Positions 32,321 through 40,263 of a stretch of 64,000 bases of DNA are shown piece after piece. The DNA is from an uncultured Bacteroidia bacterium. Lineage in GTDB: Bacteria; Bacteroidota; Bacteroidia; Bacteroidales; UBA932. The stretch lies in assembly GCA_902785065.1 (NCBI GenBank), contig CACZXH010000005.1:62001-126000 (forward strand), read 5' to 3'. The position numbers were made by a program, and so were the translations under genes. The notes under the pieces are model-generated. The model ran no database searches, had not been told where the DNA came from, and worked only from the letters and a program-made list of their open reading frames with translations. Position 1 is the stretch's first letter, and every line of letters starts with the position of its first letter.

Positions 32321-35299
32321 CTATTTCACCAGGAACCCCATCGAGGTCAGGAGCACCGCTTCCAGGGCCCCTTCCGTCGTGAGCGCCTCCAGCGGGAAGC
32401 CGCAGGCGATGACCCGGTGTTTACCATCGTCGAAGACGGTGGCTGCGGGAATGTCCGTCCCGGCATAGCGGAGGAAGGCCTGGGCCTTGTCCCCGGCGGG
32501 TTCGATGCCGTCGGGATTTTCCACCCGGTAGTAATGCTCGTCGAACAGACGGTTGTACTTCATGGGGTCGCTCAACTGGACGGCGGCGCCCGGTTTCGGG
32601 ACGATAATGCCTGTCACGTCTCCAAAGTTGGTCACCCATTTGTATCCGAGGACTTCCTGGATAAAGGCCCGCGTCTGGTCCGCGTTCTTGATGGGGTAGG
32701 TTCCGGGATAGACCTGGTCCCAGGCGTCCGTGCCGATGTACGCGCCCGCGACGAGGATGGATCCGCCTGCGGCGGCATATTTCCGGAGGGCGTCCTGCAT
32801 CGGGGCGGGGAAGACGGTGTACCGGTCCGGAATCGCGCCCCGGCCGACCCGCGTGGTGACCTGCTTGCCGCAGATAAGGTCGACGGCCGCATAAGTTGAA
32901 GCGTCCATCGACGGGAAGAAATCCGCGCTCACGGAGCAGAAAGCGTAGCCGGCATTCAGCAGGACACGGCCGTGGAGGGCGGGGTAGTCGAAGGTGTTGC
33001 CCGCGATAACCCGTCCGCCGCGGTTGGTGTACGATCCGCCGAAACCGGGATTGTCGTCGTCGGTCCAGACCTTGGTCCGGTCGAACTGGTTCTGCTCGCC
33101 GATGAAATTGATCTCGCGGACGTACGGCACGCCGCTGTCGATGTTGTCCATGAAGCCGCCGTAATTGGGGGTGTCGAACCAGGCGGGCGCGGAAATGCGG
33201 GTGAAGTTGTTGACAATCAGCACCTTCTTGCTGTCCTCGCCGGGCGTTCCGACGGCCAGCGTCTCGGACGGAAAGCTCTTGCCGCCGTCATTGAAGGCGG
33301 CGATGCGGAAACTGTACATCCGCCCACGGCGGATCGGGACGGTCACCGTCATCCGGTTTCCGACTTTCTCCACGTTCTCCAGCCGGACACCGTCATCAAA
33401 AGCGCCATCGTCCTCGCGGGTGTACAGCATGTAACCGCTCGGGGCGGCGGTGGGTTCGTCAGGATCCTTTGTGTCCTCCCAGCTCAGCACCGCCTTCCCG
33501 TCCTGGATCTCGGCGGCGAAGGCCTTGACCGGCAGCGGCTGGACCGCGTAGGTACAACCGTACCGGGCGCTCAGGTACTTGAGGATACCCTTGTAGACGG
33601 ACCGGGACACCGTGAAGCGGAAGGACGGGTCCAGGCCGTATTTCATGTCGGCGAAATTCTGGTGCGAGAGCAGCTCCAGGAGCATGGCCGGGACGGAGGT
33701 CGTGCGGGACTCGCTGTAGGAGCGGTCCCAGATTTGCCGCCGGGACCATTTGGGCTCGAACTGCTTCCGGATGTCATTGACGACCTGCGTCTGGACGAAG
33801 TCGGTGAGGAGCCGTCCGTTCAGGCGGGATTCCCCGTTCGGGAGTTCGTCCTTGTTGTCCGCCAGCAGGGAGTAAATGCCCAGCGTGCCGATAATGGAGT
33901 CGTTCTGGGTGACACCCGCGTCGCTGTGGAAAGCGAAGGAAAGGTCGAAGGGAACGCGCCGGCCACCCATTTCCGGGTTCACGCGCGATCCCCCGGCGAG
34001 GTGGGAGACCCACTTGCCACGGCCTGCGTAATCCCGGGTATAGTCATCCTCCCAGTCGTCGAACATATGCGTATCGATACCGTACCACTGCATGCTGTAC
34101 AGCGCGCCTTCCGCGAAGGCGGGATAGCCGGACAGTTCGCCGCCGCGCTCGATCTTGCCCATACCGCCGCCGAACTTCACGGCGTCGGCGCTCACGAGGC
34201 CGGCGGCCGAACTCTGGTTCGTCAGGCGGACGAAACCCTCGTCGCCCTTCGCAAAGGGGAAAGTCCCGAGATAGACCCAGGTACTCCCGGCCATCCGCTG
34301 GTTCACGTGGAATTCGCGCTCGCCGCCCAGATGATGGACCGTGTACACGGCGTCGGTGGTGCTGTTGGCGAAGGAACGGTAGGAAACATAGACGGCGTAC
34401 TCGCCCCGCTCCGGAATCTCCGGCCGCCAGGTGGCGGTCGCCTTCGGGTGCGACTCTTCGCCGGTAATGGTTTCGCACATCAGCGCCGTGCCGGCCTCGA
34501 AAGGATTCTCGTAAATGCTGTAAACAGGCTTGGTGTCGGCGAAACCGGCTCCGGCGTCGCTCCAGGCGCCGGTCTCCTTGAAATGGCCGGCGCGGCGCAT
34601 TTTGCCGGTACGCTCGCCGTGGAAGGAAGGATCGTTGTCACAGATGACTTCCCAGCTCTGGACGTCCCGTTCCCGCGGGGTCATGACGCAGGCGCCCGCA
34701 TTTTCCAGCATGGGGATGAGGAAGGGGAGCACATAGCTCTGGGTGTACAGGTCCTCCACGGTCCGGAAAGTGGCGGCGCGCTGCCATTCCCAGCGGTCGG
34801 TCTTGGCTTCATAATAGCGGCCGTGGCTCTGCCAGAGGGCGATATGCCGGCCGGAAAGCCCCCGGGACCAAAGTTCGTCGGTCCGGACGAGGGGCGTTTT
34901 GGACCGCGGGTCGCTCCGCCGCAGCTTCGTCTCGGCCGGGCGGCCGTTCGAATTCAACGCAGGCATCGGCAGGAAGGTGACGTCCCGCCTCTCGGCATAG
35001 ATTTCTCCCAGGGCGAAGGCCCGGTAGGCGGCGGGAAACAGGTCCAACAGCTGCTTGCGGATCCATTCGATATCCGCTGTCTTCAAGGGATAGTCCCCGA
35101 GTTCCTTGCTGAAATGGAAGTCCAGCGTCGTGCCCCGCTTGGCGACCCGAGTCAGTTTCAAGGCTGCGTCCACGGTGGTCCGCCGGTAGAGACGGGCCCG
35201 CAGGGAATCGGTGGCGGCCTTGAACTCCCGGGCAGTCTGGGCCGGAAGGACGAGACCGGACAGGAGCAGGGCGGCGGTGAGGAGGAACTTGCGCATCAT
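32321..35299 (-). CDS. Amidase / golvesin-domain / FN3 exported protein
   Basis: A 992-residue exported protein (signal peptide ending LVLPAQ). The N-terminal part has the amidase_3-like pattern SHGRYY, later AFHSDAG and SVPAMLLELLSH, interrupted by a golvesin/xanthan-lyase C-terminal-like beta domain (about 280-400, YAVYVSYRSFANSTTDAVYTV). A fibronectin type III domain follows near 650-740, then a C-terminal domain ending GFLVK. Proteins of this shape are often labelled xanthan lyase in Bacteroidetes; the amidase residues suggest peptidoglycan or glycopeptide cleavage instead. The start at 35299 follows a one-base-shifted overlap with the VanZ stop; longer upstream frames lack a signal peptide. 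Confidence 0.8.
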   Translation of the reverse strand: MMRKFLLTAALLLSGLVLPAQTAREFKAATDSLRARLYRRTTVDAALKLTRVAKRGTTLDFHFSKELGDYPLKTADIEWIRKQLLDLFPAAYRAFALGEIYAERRDVTFLPMPALNSNGRPAETKLRRSDPRSKTPLVRTDELWSRGLSGRHIALWQSHGRYYEAKTDRWEWQRAATFRTVEDLYTQSYVLPFLIPMLENAGACVMTPRERDVQSWEVICDNDPSFHGERTGKMRRAGHFKETGAWSDAGAGFADTKPVYSIYENPFEAGTALMCETITGEESHPKATATWRPEIPERGEYAVYVSYRSFANSTTDAVYTVHHLGGEREFHVNQRMAGSTWVYLGTFPFAKGDEGFVRLTNQSSAAGLVSADAVKFGGGMGKIERGGELSGYPAFAEGALYSMQWYGIDTHMFDDWEDDYTRDYAGRGKWVSHLAGGSRVNPEMGGRRVPFDLSFAFHSDAGVTQNDSIIGTLGIYSLLADNKDELPNGESRLNGRLLTDFVQTQVVNDIRKQFEPKWSRRQIWDRSYSESRTTSVPAMLLELLSHQNFADMKYGLDPSFRFTVSRSVYKGILKYLSARYGCTYAVQPLPVKAFAAEIQDGKAVLSWEDTKDPDEPTAAPSGYMLYTREDDGAFDDGVRLENVEKVGNRMTVTVPIRRGRMYSFRIAAFNDGGKSFPSETLAVGTPGEDSKKVLIVNNFTRISAPAWFDTPNYGGFMDNIDSGVPYVREINFIGEQNQFDRTKVWTDDDNPGFGGSYTNRGGRVIAGNTFDYPALHGRVLLNAGYAFCSVSADFFPSMDASTYAAVDLICGKQVTTRVGRGAIPDRYTVFPAPMQDALRKYAAAGGSILVAGAYIGTDAWDQVYPGTYPIKNADQTRAFIQEVLGYKWVTNFGDVTGIIVPKPGAAVQLSDPMKYNRLFDEHYYRVENPDGIEPAGDKAQAFLRYAGTDIPAATVFDDGKHRVIACGFPLEALTTEGALEAVLLTSMGFLVK

Positions 35300-35694
35300 T
35301 TTCTTTGCTTGGAGAGGACGATGAAAAGGACGATGATCGAGCTGAGGAGAATGGCCAGGGCATCCGCCCCGTAGTCGGCAGGGTCGCCGGACCGGTAGGG
35401 GAGCCACGACTGGATCCACTCGGTGGCGGCGGCGAAGGCACAGCCGGTGAGGAAGGCGATGACGGTGTGGAAGGTGGCCTGCCACCGCTCTCCCCGGTAG
35501 CCGCCGGAGGCCAGGCACGCCAGGAGCGGGAAGGGAAAGAACATCAGAAAGTGCACGATCTTGTCGGTGGGAATGCCCCACAGGTCCTTCGGCACATCCT
35601 GCGTACTGTCGAACTTGCCGAAGCACAGCACGGCTACGGCAACGAGATACAACCCGAACAGGATCCGGGCCCAGATGAGTTGCCGGCGGGTCAT
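35296..35694 (-). CDS. VanZ-family membrane protein
   Basis: A 132-residue protein with four membrane segments and the VanZ-like pattern PTDKIVHFLMFFPFPLLA, then EWIQSWLPYRSGDPADYGADALA, which I recognise from small VanZ proteins. VanZ gives low-level teicoplanin resistance in Enterococcus; most chromosomal homologues have no tested role. It overlaps the CBM9-like gene by 4 bases upstream and the amidase start downstream, so the four genes from ABC exporter to amidase are probably one transcript. Confidence 0.85.
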   Translation of the reverse strand: MTRRQLIWARILFGLYLVAVAVLCFGKFDSTQDVPKDLWGIPTDKIVHFLMFFPFPLLACLASGGYRGERWQATFHTVIAFLTGCAFAAATEWIQSWLPYRSGDPADYGADALAILLSSIIVLFIVLSKQRK

Positions 35695-36326
35695 TTCAGG
35701 ATCAGCTCCCCGAAGAAGTCCGGACGGTGGAAATCCGGGGCGGGTGTTCCCACCGGATTCCAACTCAGGAAGTGTGGATGGGCGGTCTTGTCCCCGCACT
35801 TGTAGAAGTTCGCATGCAGTTTCTCCGGAAGGTTTTCAGGATCCACGCCCACGAGCTCGAACGGGATCAGCACCGTCACGCGCCAGTCCCAGATGCCGCC
35901 GGCGTAGTCCTGTGCACCCTCGAACCGGGCGATGCGGAGGATTTCCTCCATCTCCTCTGCGGGACGCTTTACGCGGCCGTTGCGGCCGGGACCTTTCGCC
36001 GCCAGGATCTTGCCGATGGGATTGATCTCGAAGTTGTAGTATTCACTGCCGTCGGGATGTTCGATGAACACCTCCACGCAGCTGTCCTCCCACTGGGAAC
36101 CGTTGTCCTCCGTGTTCAGGGCGCGAAGGTCCAGGCCGCTCACCCGGAAGTCCACCACAAGCGCGTCTTCCGTGCGGGCGATGCGGCCGGCGCAGAGGGG
36201 TGCATAAGGGAACGAGTCGGGCCAGTTGACCTGATCCACCTGGAAGCGGGCGCCTTCGAGTTCGAGGGCGGTGTCCAGGTCGACCTCTTCGAAATCGGCG
36301 ATGAAGGGAACTTGTATCTGTCTCAT
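35691..36326 (-). CDS. Carbohydrate-binding CBM9-like protein
   Basis: A 211-residue protein without a clear signal peptide, resembling the carbohydrate-binding family 9-like proteins of Bacteroidetes. Supporting pieces are DNGSQWEDSCVEVFIEH, YYNFEINPIGKILAAKG, the GIWDWRVTVLIPFELVG strand and a C-terminal AHPHFLSWNPVGTPAPDFHRPDFFGEL. In that fold, the aromatic-rich loop binds reducing ends. Overlaps of 4 bases with the genes on either side show co-translation. The absence of an export signal is odd for a sugar-binding module. Confidence 0.82.
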   Translation of the reverse strand: MRQIQVPFIADFEEVDLDTALELEGARFQVDQVNWPDSFPYAPLCAGRIARTEDALVVDFRVSGLDLRALNTEDNGSQWEDSCVEVFIEHPDGSEYYNFEINPIGKILAAKGPGRNGRVKRPAEEMEEILRIARFEGAQDYAGGIWDWRVTVLIPFELVGVDPENLPEKLHANFYKCGDKTAHPHFLSWNPVGTPAPDFHRPDFFGELILK

Positions 36327-38173
36327 AGGGCTTGCATGTCGTTGAGTTTCTTGTAGTAGCCGTCCAGGGCGATGAGTTCCTCGTGCCGGCCGCGCTCGAC
36401 GACCTGCCCCTCGTGCATGACGATGATCTCGTCGGCGTTCTTGATGGTCGAGAGGCGGTGGGCGATGGCGATGGTGGTGCGGCTGGACATCAGGCGGTCC
36501 AGGGCGTCCTGCACGATGCGTTCGGATTCGGTGTCCAGCGAGGCGGTGGCCTCGTCCAGGATCAGGATCGGCGGATTCTTGAGGATCGCGCGGGCGATCG
36601 AGAGACGCTGGCGCTGGCCGCCGGAGAGTTTCGTCCCGCGGTCGCCGATGTTCGTGTCGTAGCCCTCGGGCTTTTCCATGATGAAGTCATGGGCATTGGC
36701 AATCTTCGCGGCGGCGACGACCTCCTCCCGGGTGGCTCCTTCCACGCCGAAGGCGATGTTGTTGAAAATGGTGTCGTTGAACAGGATCGGATCCTGGTTC
36801 ACATTGCCCATCAGGGCGCGGAGGTCCTTGATCCGCAGGTCCTTGACATCCTTCCCGTCAATGGTGATGCGGCCGCCGTCGGCGTCGTAGAAGCGGGGGA
36901 TGAGGTCCACGAGCGTGGATTTCCCGGCGCCGGACTCGCCCACGATGGCGACCATCTTGCCACGCGGGATCTCCAGGTCCACGCCCTTCAGAATCTGCCG
37001 GCCGCTCTCATAGGAGAAGGTGACGCCCTCGAAGGCGATCTTGTCAGTGAACTCCTTGATTTCCAGTGGATTCTCTTTCTCTGTAATGGGGTTTTCGGCC
37101 TCCAGGATGCGGTTGATGCGCTCCATGGACGCGAGACCCTTCGGGATGCCGTAAGTGGCGCGGGAGAGTTCCTTGATGGGCTCGATCACGGAGTAGAGGA
37201 TGATCATGAAGAAGATGAACTGGGAGGCGTCCATGAAGGTGTCGCCGAACAGGCCCTTGCCCCGGATAATGAGGTAGCCGCCGAAGGCCAGGACCGCCAT
37301 GATCATCACCGTGCCGAGGAACTCGCTCACGGGATGGGCCGAGGCCTGCCGGGTGTTCACCCGGTTCACTTTCCGCCGCATCCGGTCGGTGACCGAATCG
37401 AAGCGGGCGGACATCTTCTTCTCGGCGTTGAAGGCCTTGACGATGCGCAGGCCGCCCAGGGTCTCTTCCACCTGGGACATCGTGTCGCTCCAGAGGGTCT
37501 GGGCCTCCAGGGACTGCCGCTTGAGCTGCTTGCCGATCACGCCCATGATCCAGATGAAGGCCGGGACGAAGGTCAGCATGACCAGCATCATTTCCGGGCT
37601 CAAGAAAATGAGGATGCCGAAGTAGAACAGGATCAGGATCGGGTCCTTGATAAGCATCTCGATGGAGGCAGTAATGGAGTTCTCCACCTCGTTCACATCC
37701 CCGCTCATCCGGGCGATGATGTCGCCCTTGCGTTCTTGGGAGAAGAAGCCGATGGGGAGAGCGAGGATCTTGTTGTAAATGCGGTTCCGGATATCCTTGA
37801 CAATGCCGGTGCGGATGGGGATCATCACGGCTGCGGACCCGAAGTAGCAGGAGGTCTTGAGGGCTGTGAAGAAGATCATCACGAGACACAGCAGGAGCAG
37901 CGCCGTCACGGCGCCATGGGCGGCGGAAAAGTCGGAAACGAACCAGTAGGCGTTGTTGACGAGGATGTCCTTGAATTTCATGCCTTCCGTTCCCCAGGGG
38001 ATGAAGGCGTATTCCGCCGAATCCACCTTGAACAGGATGTTCAGCAGCGGAACGATCACGGCGAAGGAGAAGATGTTGAAGATGGCGGACAGCATGTTGA
38101 GGACCACCGCCCCGGCCAGGTAGCCCTTGTACGGGGAGGCGTACTGTCTCATCATCTTGAAAAAGTCGTGCAT
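36323..38173 (-). CDS. ABC exporter, permease-ATPase fusion (MsbA-like)
   Basis: A 616-residue half-transporter with six N-terminal membrane helices (about 1-330) and a C-terminal ATPase. The nucleotide-binding parts are complete: Walker A GESGAGKSTL, signature LSGGQRQR, Walker B ILILDEATASLD and the switch His in AHRLSTI. The sequence type is MsbA/lipid A flippase or multidrug exporter. It heads the four-gene operon with CBM9-like, VanZ and amidase genes, overlapping the second by 4 bases. A lipid or glycolipid cargo is a fair guess from context but unproven. Confidence 0.92.
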   Translation of the reverse strand: MHDFFKMMRQYASPYKGYLAGAVVLNMLSAIFNIFSFAVIVPLLNILFKVDSAEYAFIPWGTEGMKFKDILVNNAYWFVSDFSAAHGAVTALLLLCLVMIFFTALKTSCYFGSAAVMIPIRTGIVKDIRNRIYNKILALPIGFFSQERKGDIIARMSGDVNEVENSITASIEMLIKDPILILFYFGILIFLSPEMMLVMLTFVPAFIWIMGVIGKQLKRQSLEAQTLWSDTMSQVEETLGGLRIVKAFNAEKKMSARFDSVTDRMRRKVNRVNTRQASAHPVSEFLGTVMIMAVLAFGGYLIIRGKGLFGDTFMDASQFIFFMIILYSVIEPIKELSRATYGIPKGLASMERINRILEAENPITEKENPLEIKEFTDKIAFEGVTFSYESGRQILKGVDLEIPRGKMVAIVGESGAGKSTLVDLIPRFYDADGGRITIDGKDVKDLRIKDLRALMGNVNQDPILFNDTIFNNIAFGVEGATREEVVAAAKIANAHDFIMEKPEGYDTNIGDRGTKLSGGQRQRLSIARAILKNPPILILDEATASLDTESERIVQDALDRLMSSRTTIAIAHRLSTIKNADEIIVMHEGQVVERGRHEELIALDGYYKKLNDMQAL

Positions 38174-38203
38174 GCGGGAGGCGCGTTTCGTGTAATAACT
38201 TAC

Positions 38204-38211
38204 AAAAATAA
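38204..38211 (-). promoter_or_regulatory. -7 box for ABC-amidase operon
   Basis: TATTTTTG on the minus strand (position within one base), with TTG 20 bases upstream, so both halves of the Bacteroidetes promoter are present. Its -33 side overlaps the -7 box of the divergent gene. Confidence 0.6.
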
Positions 38212-38222
38212 ACCAATTTTGC

Positions 38223-38230
38223 TATCTTTG
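38223..38230 (+). promoter_or_regulatory. -7 box for GT2-like gene
   Basis: TATCTTTG ending 21 bases before the ATG at 38252. It overlaps the -33 region of the divergent promoter, so the two polymerases cannot bind together. Confidence 0.55.
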
Positions 38231-38251
38231 CAAGGATAAAATCCCTCTCTT

Positions 38252-39121
38252 ATGGCCGAGATTACCTTCGTCATTCCCGCCCGGAACCTGGATACGCTCC
38301 ACCGGACCCTTTCCATGCTCGCTTTCCAGAAAGACGCCGGTCTCCGTGCCGTCATCGTGGACCTGGTCGGCTCCGAGGCCGTCCGCTCCATCGTGCCGGA
38401 TTTCGAGCACAGCCTTCCGGTTTCCATCGTGACGGTGGACCTGGCCGGGCAGCCCCTGTGGAAATGCTGCCTGGACGCCGCTCCCTCGGCGGAATGGGTA
38501 TGCTTCCTCACGCCGGACGTGGACTTCAACGAGATGAGCGTCAAGCGCATGCGCCGCTGCATCGACGACCACGATGCCTATGACGTCTTCCATTGGAATC
38601 TGGCTGAACCGAACAAGAAATGGGGCTTGCGGACCCGTCCGGACCGCATTTTCACGAACGTTTTCGTGGACGGTTATGCCGCGCCCATCTCCTCCTTCGT
38701 CTTCCGTGCGAAAGCCATCCGGGAGGCCTTCGAGGCCGATTCCGAGGCAGCCGGCATGGCCCATGCCCTCCTCCTCGCCGCGGCGAAGAAGACCGGCGTC
38801 CGCACCGCCCGCCGCGAGCGCATCGGCTATACCGCCCCCGCTCCTTCCACCGATCCGTCCGTGGTGGAGAAGGAAGTCCGCGCCCGCCTGGCCTTCTTCC
38901 GCTGGTCCGAGCGCTACTTCGGCGATGACTACCCGCTGGGCGTGAGCGACCGCCTCGCCCTTTTCGCCGGGGAGCTCGCCCGCCTCTATCCCAGCTTCAC
39001 CCCCGACGAACTGAAGGAGGACCTGAACACCTTCGCCTGTGTCAATGGCCCCATCCGCCGCATGAAAGCTTCCTCCGCCCTGAAGGCCGCCCTGAAGGCG
39101 CGGCAGGAATCTTTGAAATAA
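38252..39121 (+). CDS. GT2-like nucleotide-sugar glycosyltransferase
   Basis: A 289-residue soluble protein starting MAEITFVIPARNLDTLHRTLSML, the opening strand and loop of a GT-A fold. It continues with SAEWVCFLTPDVDFNE, where the DVD could serve as the metal-binding DxD motif, and SSFVFRAKAIREAF. The C-terminal part is helical. It is likely a family 2-type glycosyltransferase, though the sequence is divergent and the usual C-terminal acid is not obvious. It is monocistronic and ends 58 bases before a tRNA gene. Acceptor unknown. Confidence 0.65.
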   Translation: MAEITFVIPARNLDTLHRTLSMLAFQKDAGLRAVIVDLVGSEAVRSIVPDFEHSLPVSIVTVDLAGQPLWKCCLDAAPSAEWVCFLTPDVDFNEMSVKRMRRCIDDHDAYDVFHWNLAEPNKKWGLRTRPDRIFTNVFVDGYAAPISSFVFRAKAIREAFEADSEAAGMAHALLLAAAKKTGVRTARRERIGYTAPAPSTDPSVVEKEVRARLAFFRWSERYFGDDYPLGVSDRLALFAGELARLYPSFTPDELKEDLNTFACVNGPIRRMKASSALKAALKARQESLK

Positions 39122-39179
39122 TTTCTTGCATTTTCGGAAAAGAATACCGATATTTGCAATCCCTTTGAAAAAAGGACCT

Positions 39180-39252
39180 CTGGATGTAGCGCAGTTGGTA
39201 GCGCACCTGGTTAGGGACCAGGAGGTCGCTGGTTCAAGTCCAGTCATCCAGA
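39180..39252 (+). tRNA. tRNA-Pro with anticodon AGG
   Basis: A 73-nt gene folding cleanly: 7-bp acceptor stem CTGGATG/CATCCAG, D arm GCGC/GCGC, anticodon stem CCTGG/CCAGG with loop TTAGGGA, T arm GCTGG-TTCAAGT-CCAGT, discriminator A. The first pair C1-G72, A73 and G35-G36-G37 are tRNA-Pro identity signs. The loop gives anticodon AGG at 39213-39215, which would normally require an inosine-type change at A34 and is unusual in bacteria, where TGG, GGG and CGG are the norm. CCA is not encoded. The acceptor 3' strand is repeated inverted just downstream. Confidence 0.9.
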
Positions 39253-39299
39253 CACGAATCTGGATGCCACCCGGCCGTGCCTGCCGGTGGACTTGAACC
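39245..39299. repeat. Inverted copy of tRNA 3' end with palindromic insert
   Basis: Two blocks of the tRNA recur in inverted orientation beside it. CATCCAGA (39245-39252) is mirrored by TCTGGATG (39259-39266), and T-arm GGTTCAAGTCCA (39231-39242) by TGGACTTGAACC (39288-39299). In the tRNA the blocks are 2 bases apart; in the inverted copy they are 21 apart, separated by the self-complementary stretch CCGGC..GCCGG. This could be an inversion scar, a tRNA-derived repeat or a stem that blocks the tRNA 3' end. Confidence 0.7.
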
Positions 39300-39450
39300 C
39301 TTCACCCCCGCCGCTACGCGGCTGCCCCCCAGGGGCGACCGGAGGAAGACCACCGGACCCCCTCCGTCGGCCATCCGGCCTCCTTGGATCGTCGTCACCA
39401 AATCGGTCTGGCACGAAAATGACCTTTTGTGCGCTAAGATGCGCCAGACC
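39300..39450. repeat. Palindrome-rich non-coding segment
   Basis: No gene is visible. The segment holds GCCGC-TAC-GCGGC-like hairpin sequence near 39310-39325, runs of C/G, and a perfect inverted repeat GGTCTGGC (39405-39412) / GCCAGACC (39443-39450) enclosing an A-rich/T-rich nested stem. It resembles in style the hairpin core of the 120-bp element near 60711. Together with the inverted tRNA fragment it fills the gap between the tRNA and the next promoter. Confidence 0.5.
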
Positions 39451-39482
39451 CCACTTTGCTGGAGATGGAAACGCCCCGGGCA

Positions 39483-39514
39483 TTTGGCAATCCGGCCATG
39501 AATGGCTATCTTTG
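39483..39514 (+). promoter_or_regulatory. Consensus promoter of alpha/beta hydrolase gene
   Basis: TTTG (39483-39486), 20 bases, TATCTTTG (39507-39514): a full consensus match. The ATG at 39520 follows after 5 bases, which excludes the earlier in-frame ATG at 39502 and suggests an almost leaderless message. Confidence 0.78.
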
Positions 39515-39519
39515 AGGGT

Positions 39520-40254
39520 ATGGATTTCAAGGTTTTCGGAAAGGAGGGGGCGCCCTCTTTGCTGCTCATCCCGGGGTTGGGGGTGTCGTATGAGATTTTC
39601 CTCCCGCTGATCGGCCTGCTGGAGGAGCGGTTCCGCATCATCGCCGTGCAGGTCGATGGCTTTACGCTGGGAACCTTCACACGGTTTACCTCCATCGATG
39701 ATCAGGCCGCGCAGGTGATTGCGTATGTCAAGGCGTACCAGGGAGGCCGCCTGGACTGTGCCTATGGCTTGTCCCTGGGTGGGAAGATCCTCTCCCGCGT
39801 GCTGGAGCGGAACGAAGTCGTCATTGACCATGCCATCCTGGATGCGGCTCCCTTGCTGCCCCTTCCCAGGTGGCTGGAAGGTCCGCTCCGCTACTACCAG
39901 TGCGCCAACGTATGGACCTGCTACCACTGGACAGGATTCTGGCGGTGGGTGTTCCATTCGCACTACTTCGATGTTTTGCTGGACGAATGTCGGAAAGTGT
40001 ATCCCTTCGGTGGCGGCCGGGCTGTTCTGGACGGGTACAAATCGGTCTATACCAATAAGTTGGAATCGATATCCGGCCCCGATATCCATTTCTGGCACGG
40101 CACGCTTGAAGCGTTCGTGGCCCGGCCCCAGGCAAGGCATCTGCAATCGATCTGCCCATCGGCCCACATCGAAGTCTTCCCCATAATGAACCACGGGCAG
40201 CTGCTCGTGGACCATCCGGAAGAAGTGGCGCGGAGAATGCTGGAAATGGTTTAG
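39520..40254 (+). CDS. Alpha/beta hydrolase
   Basis: A 244-residue soluble alpha/beta-fold protein. The start strand (APSLLLIPGLGVSYEIF) leads to an oxyanion loop, the nucleophile elbow is YGLSLGGKI (G-x-S-x-G), and the C-terminal catalytic His is in FPIMNHGQLLVDHPEEV, as in esterase/lipase-like hydrolases. The start at 39520 was set by the promoter. The cap region is rich in Trp, Tyr and His (RYYQCANVWTCYHWTGFW), suggesting a hydrophobic or aromatic substrate. It stands alone, convergent with a metallo-beta-lactamase gene 10 bases on. Confidence 0.82.
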   Translation: MDFKVFGKEGAPSLLLIPGLGVSYEIFLPLIGLLEERFRIIAVQVDGFTLGTFTRFTSIDDQAAQVIAYVKAYQGGRLDCAYGLSLGGKILSRVLERNEVVIDHAILDAAPLLPLPRWLEGPLRYYQCANVWTCYHWTGFWRWVFHSHYFDVLLDECRKVYPFGGGRAVLDGYKSVYTNKLESISGPDIHFWHGTLEAFVARPQARHLQSICPSAHIEVFPIMNHGQLLVDHPEEVARRMLEMV

Positions 40255-40263
40255 GAAAGCATC

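Noticed and set aside
32321-35626. An N-terminal extension of the amidase/golvesin protein to 35626
   Set aside because: The extension lies over the VanZ gene in another frame and has no signal peptide; MMRKFLLTAALLL at 35299 is a clear signal-peptide start.
39259-39300. A second functional tRNA on the minus strand
   Set aside because: The anticodon arm and D arm cannot be folded, and the T and acceptor blocks are separated by an insert.
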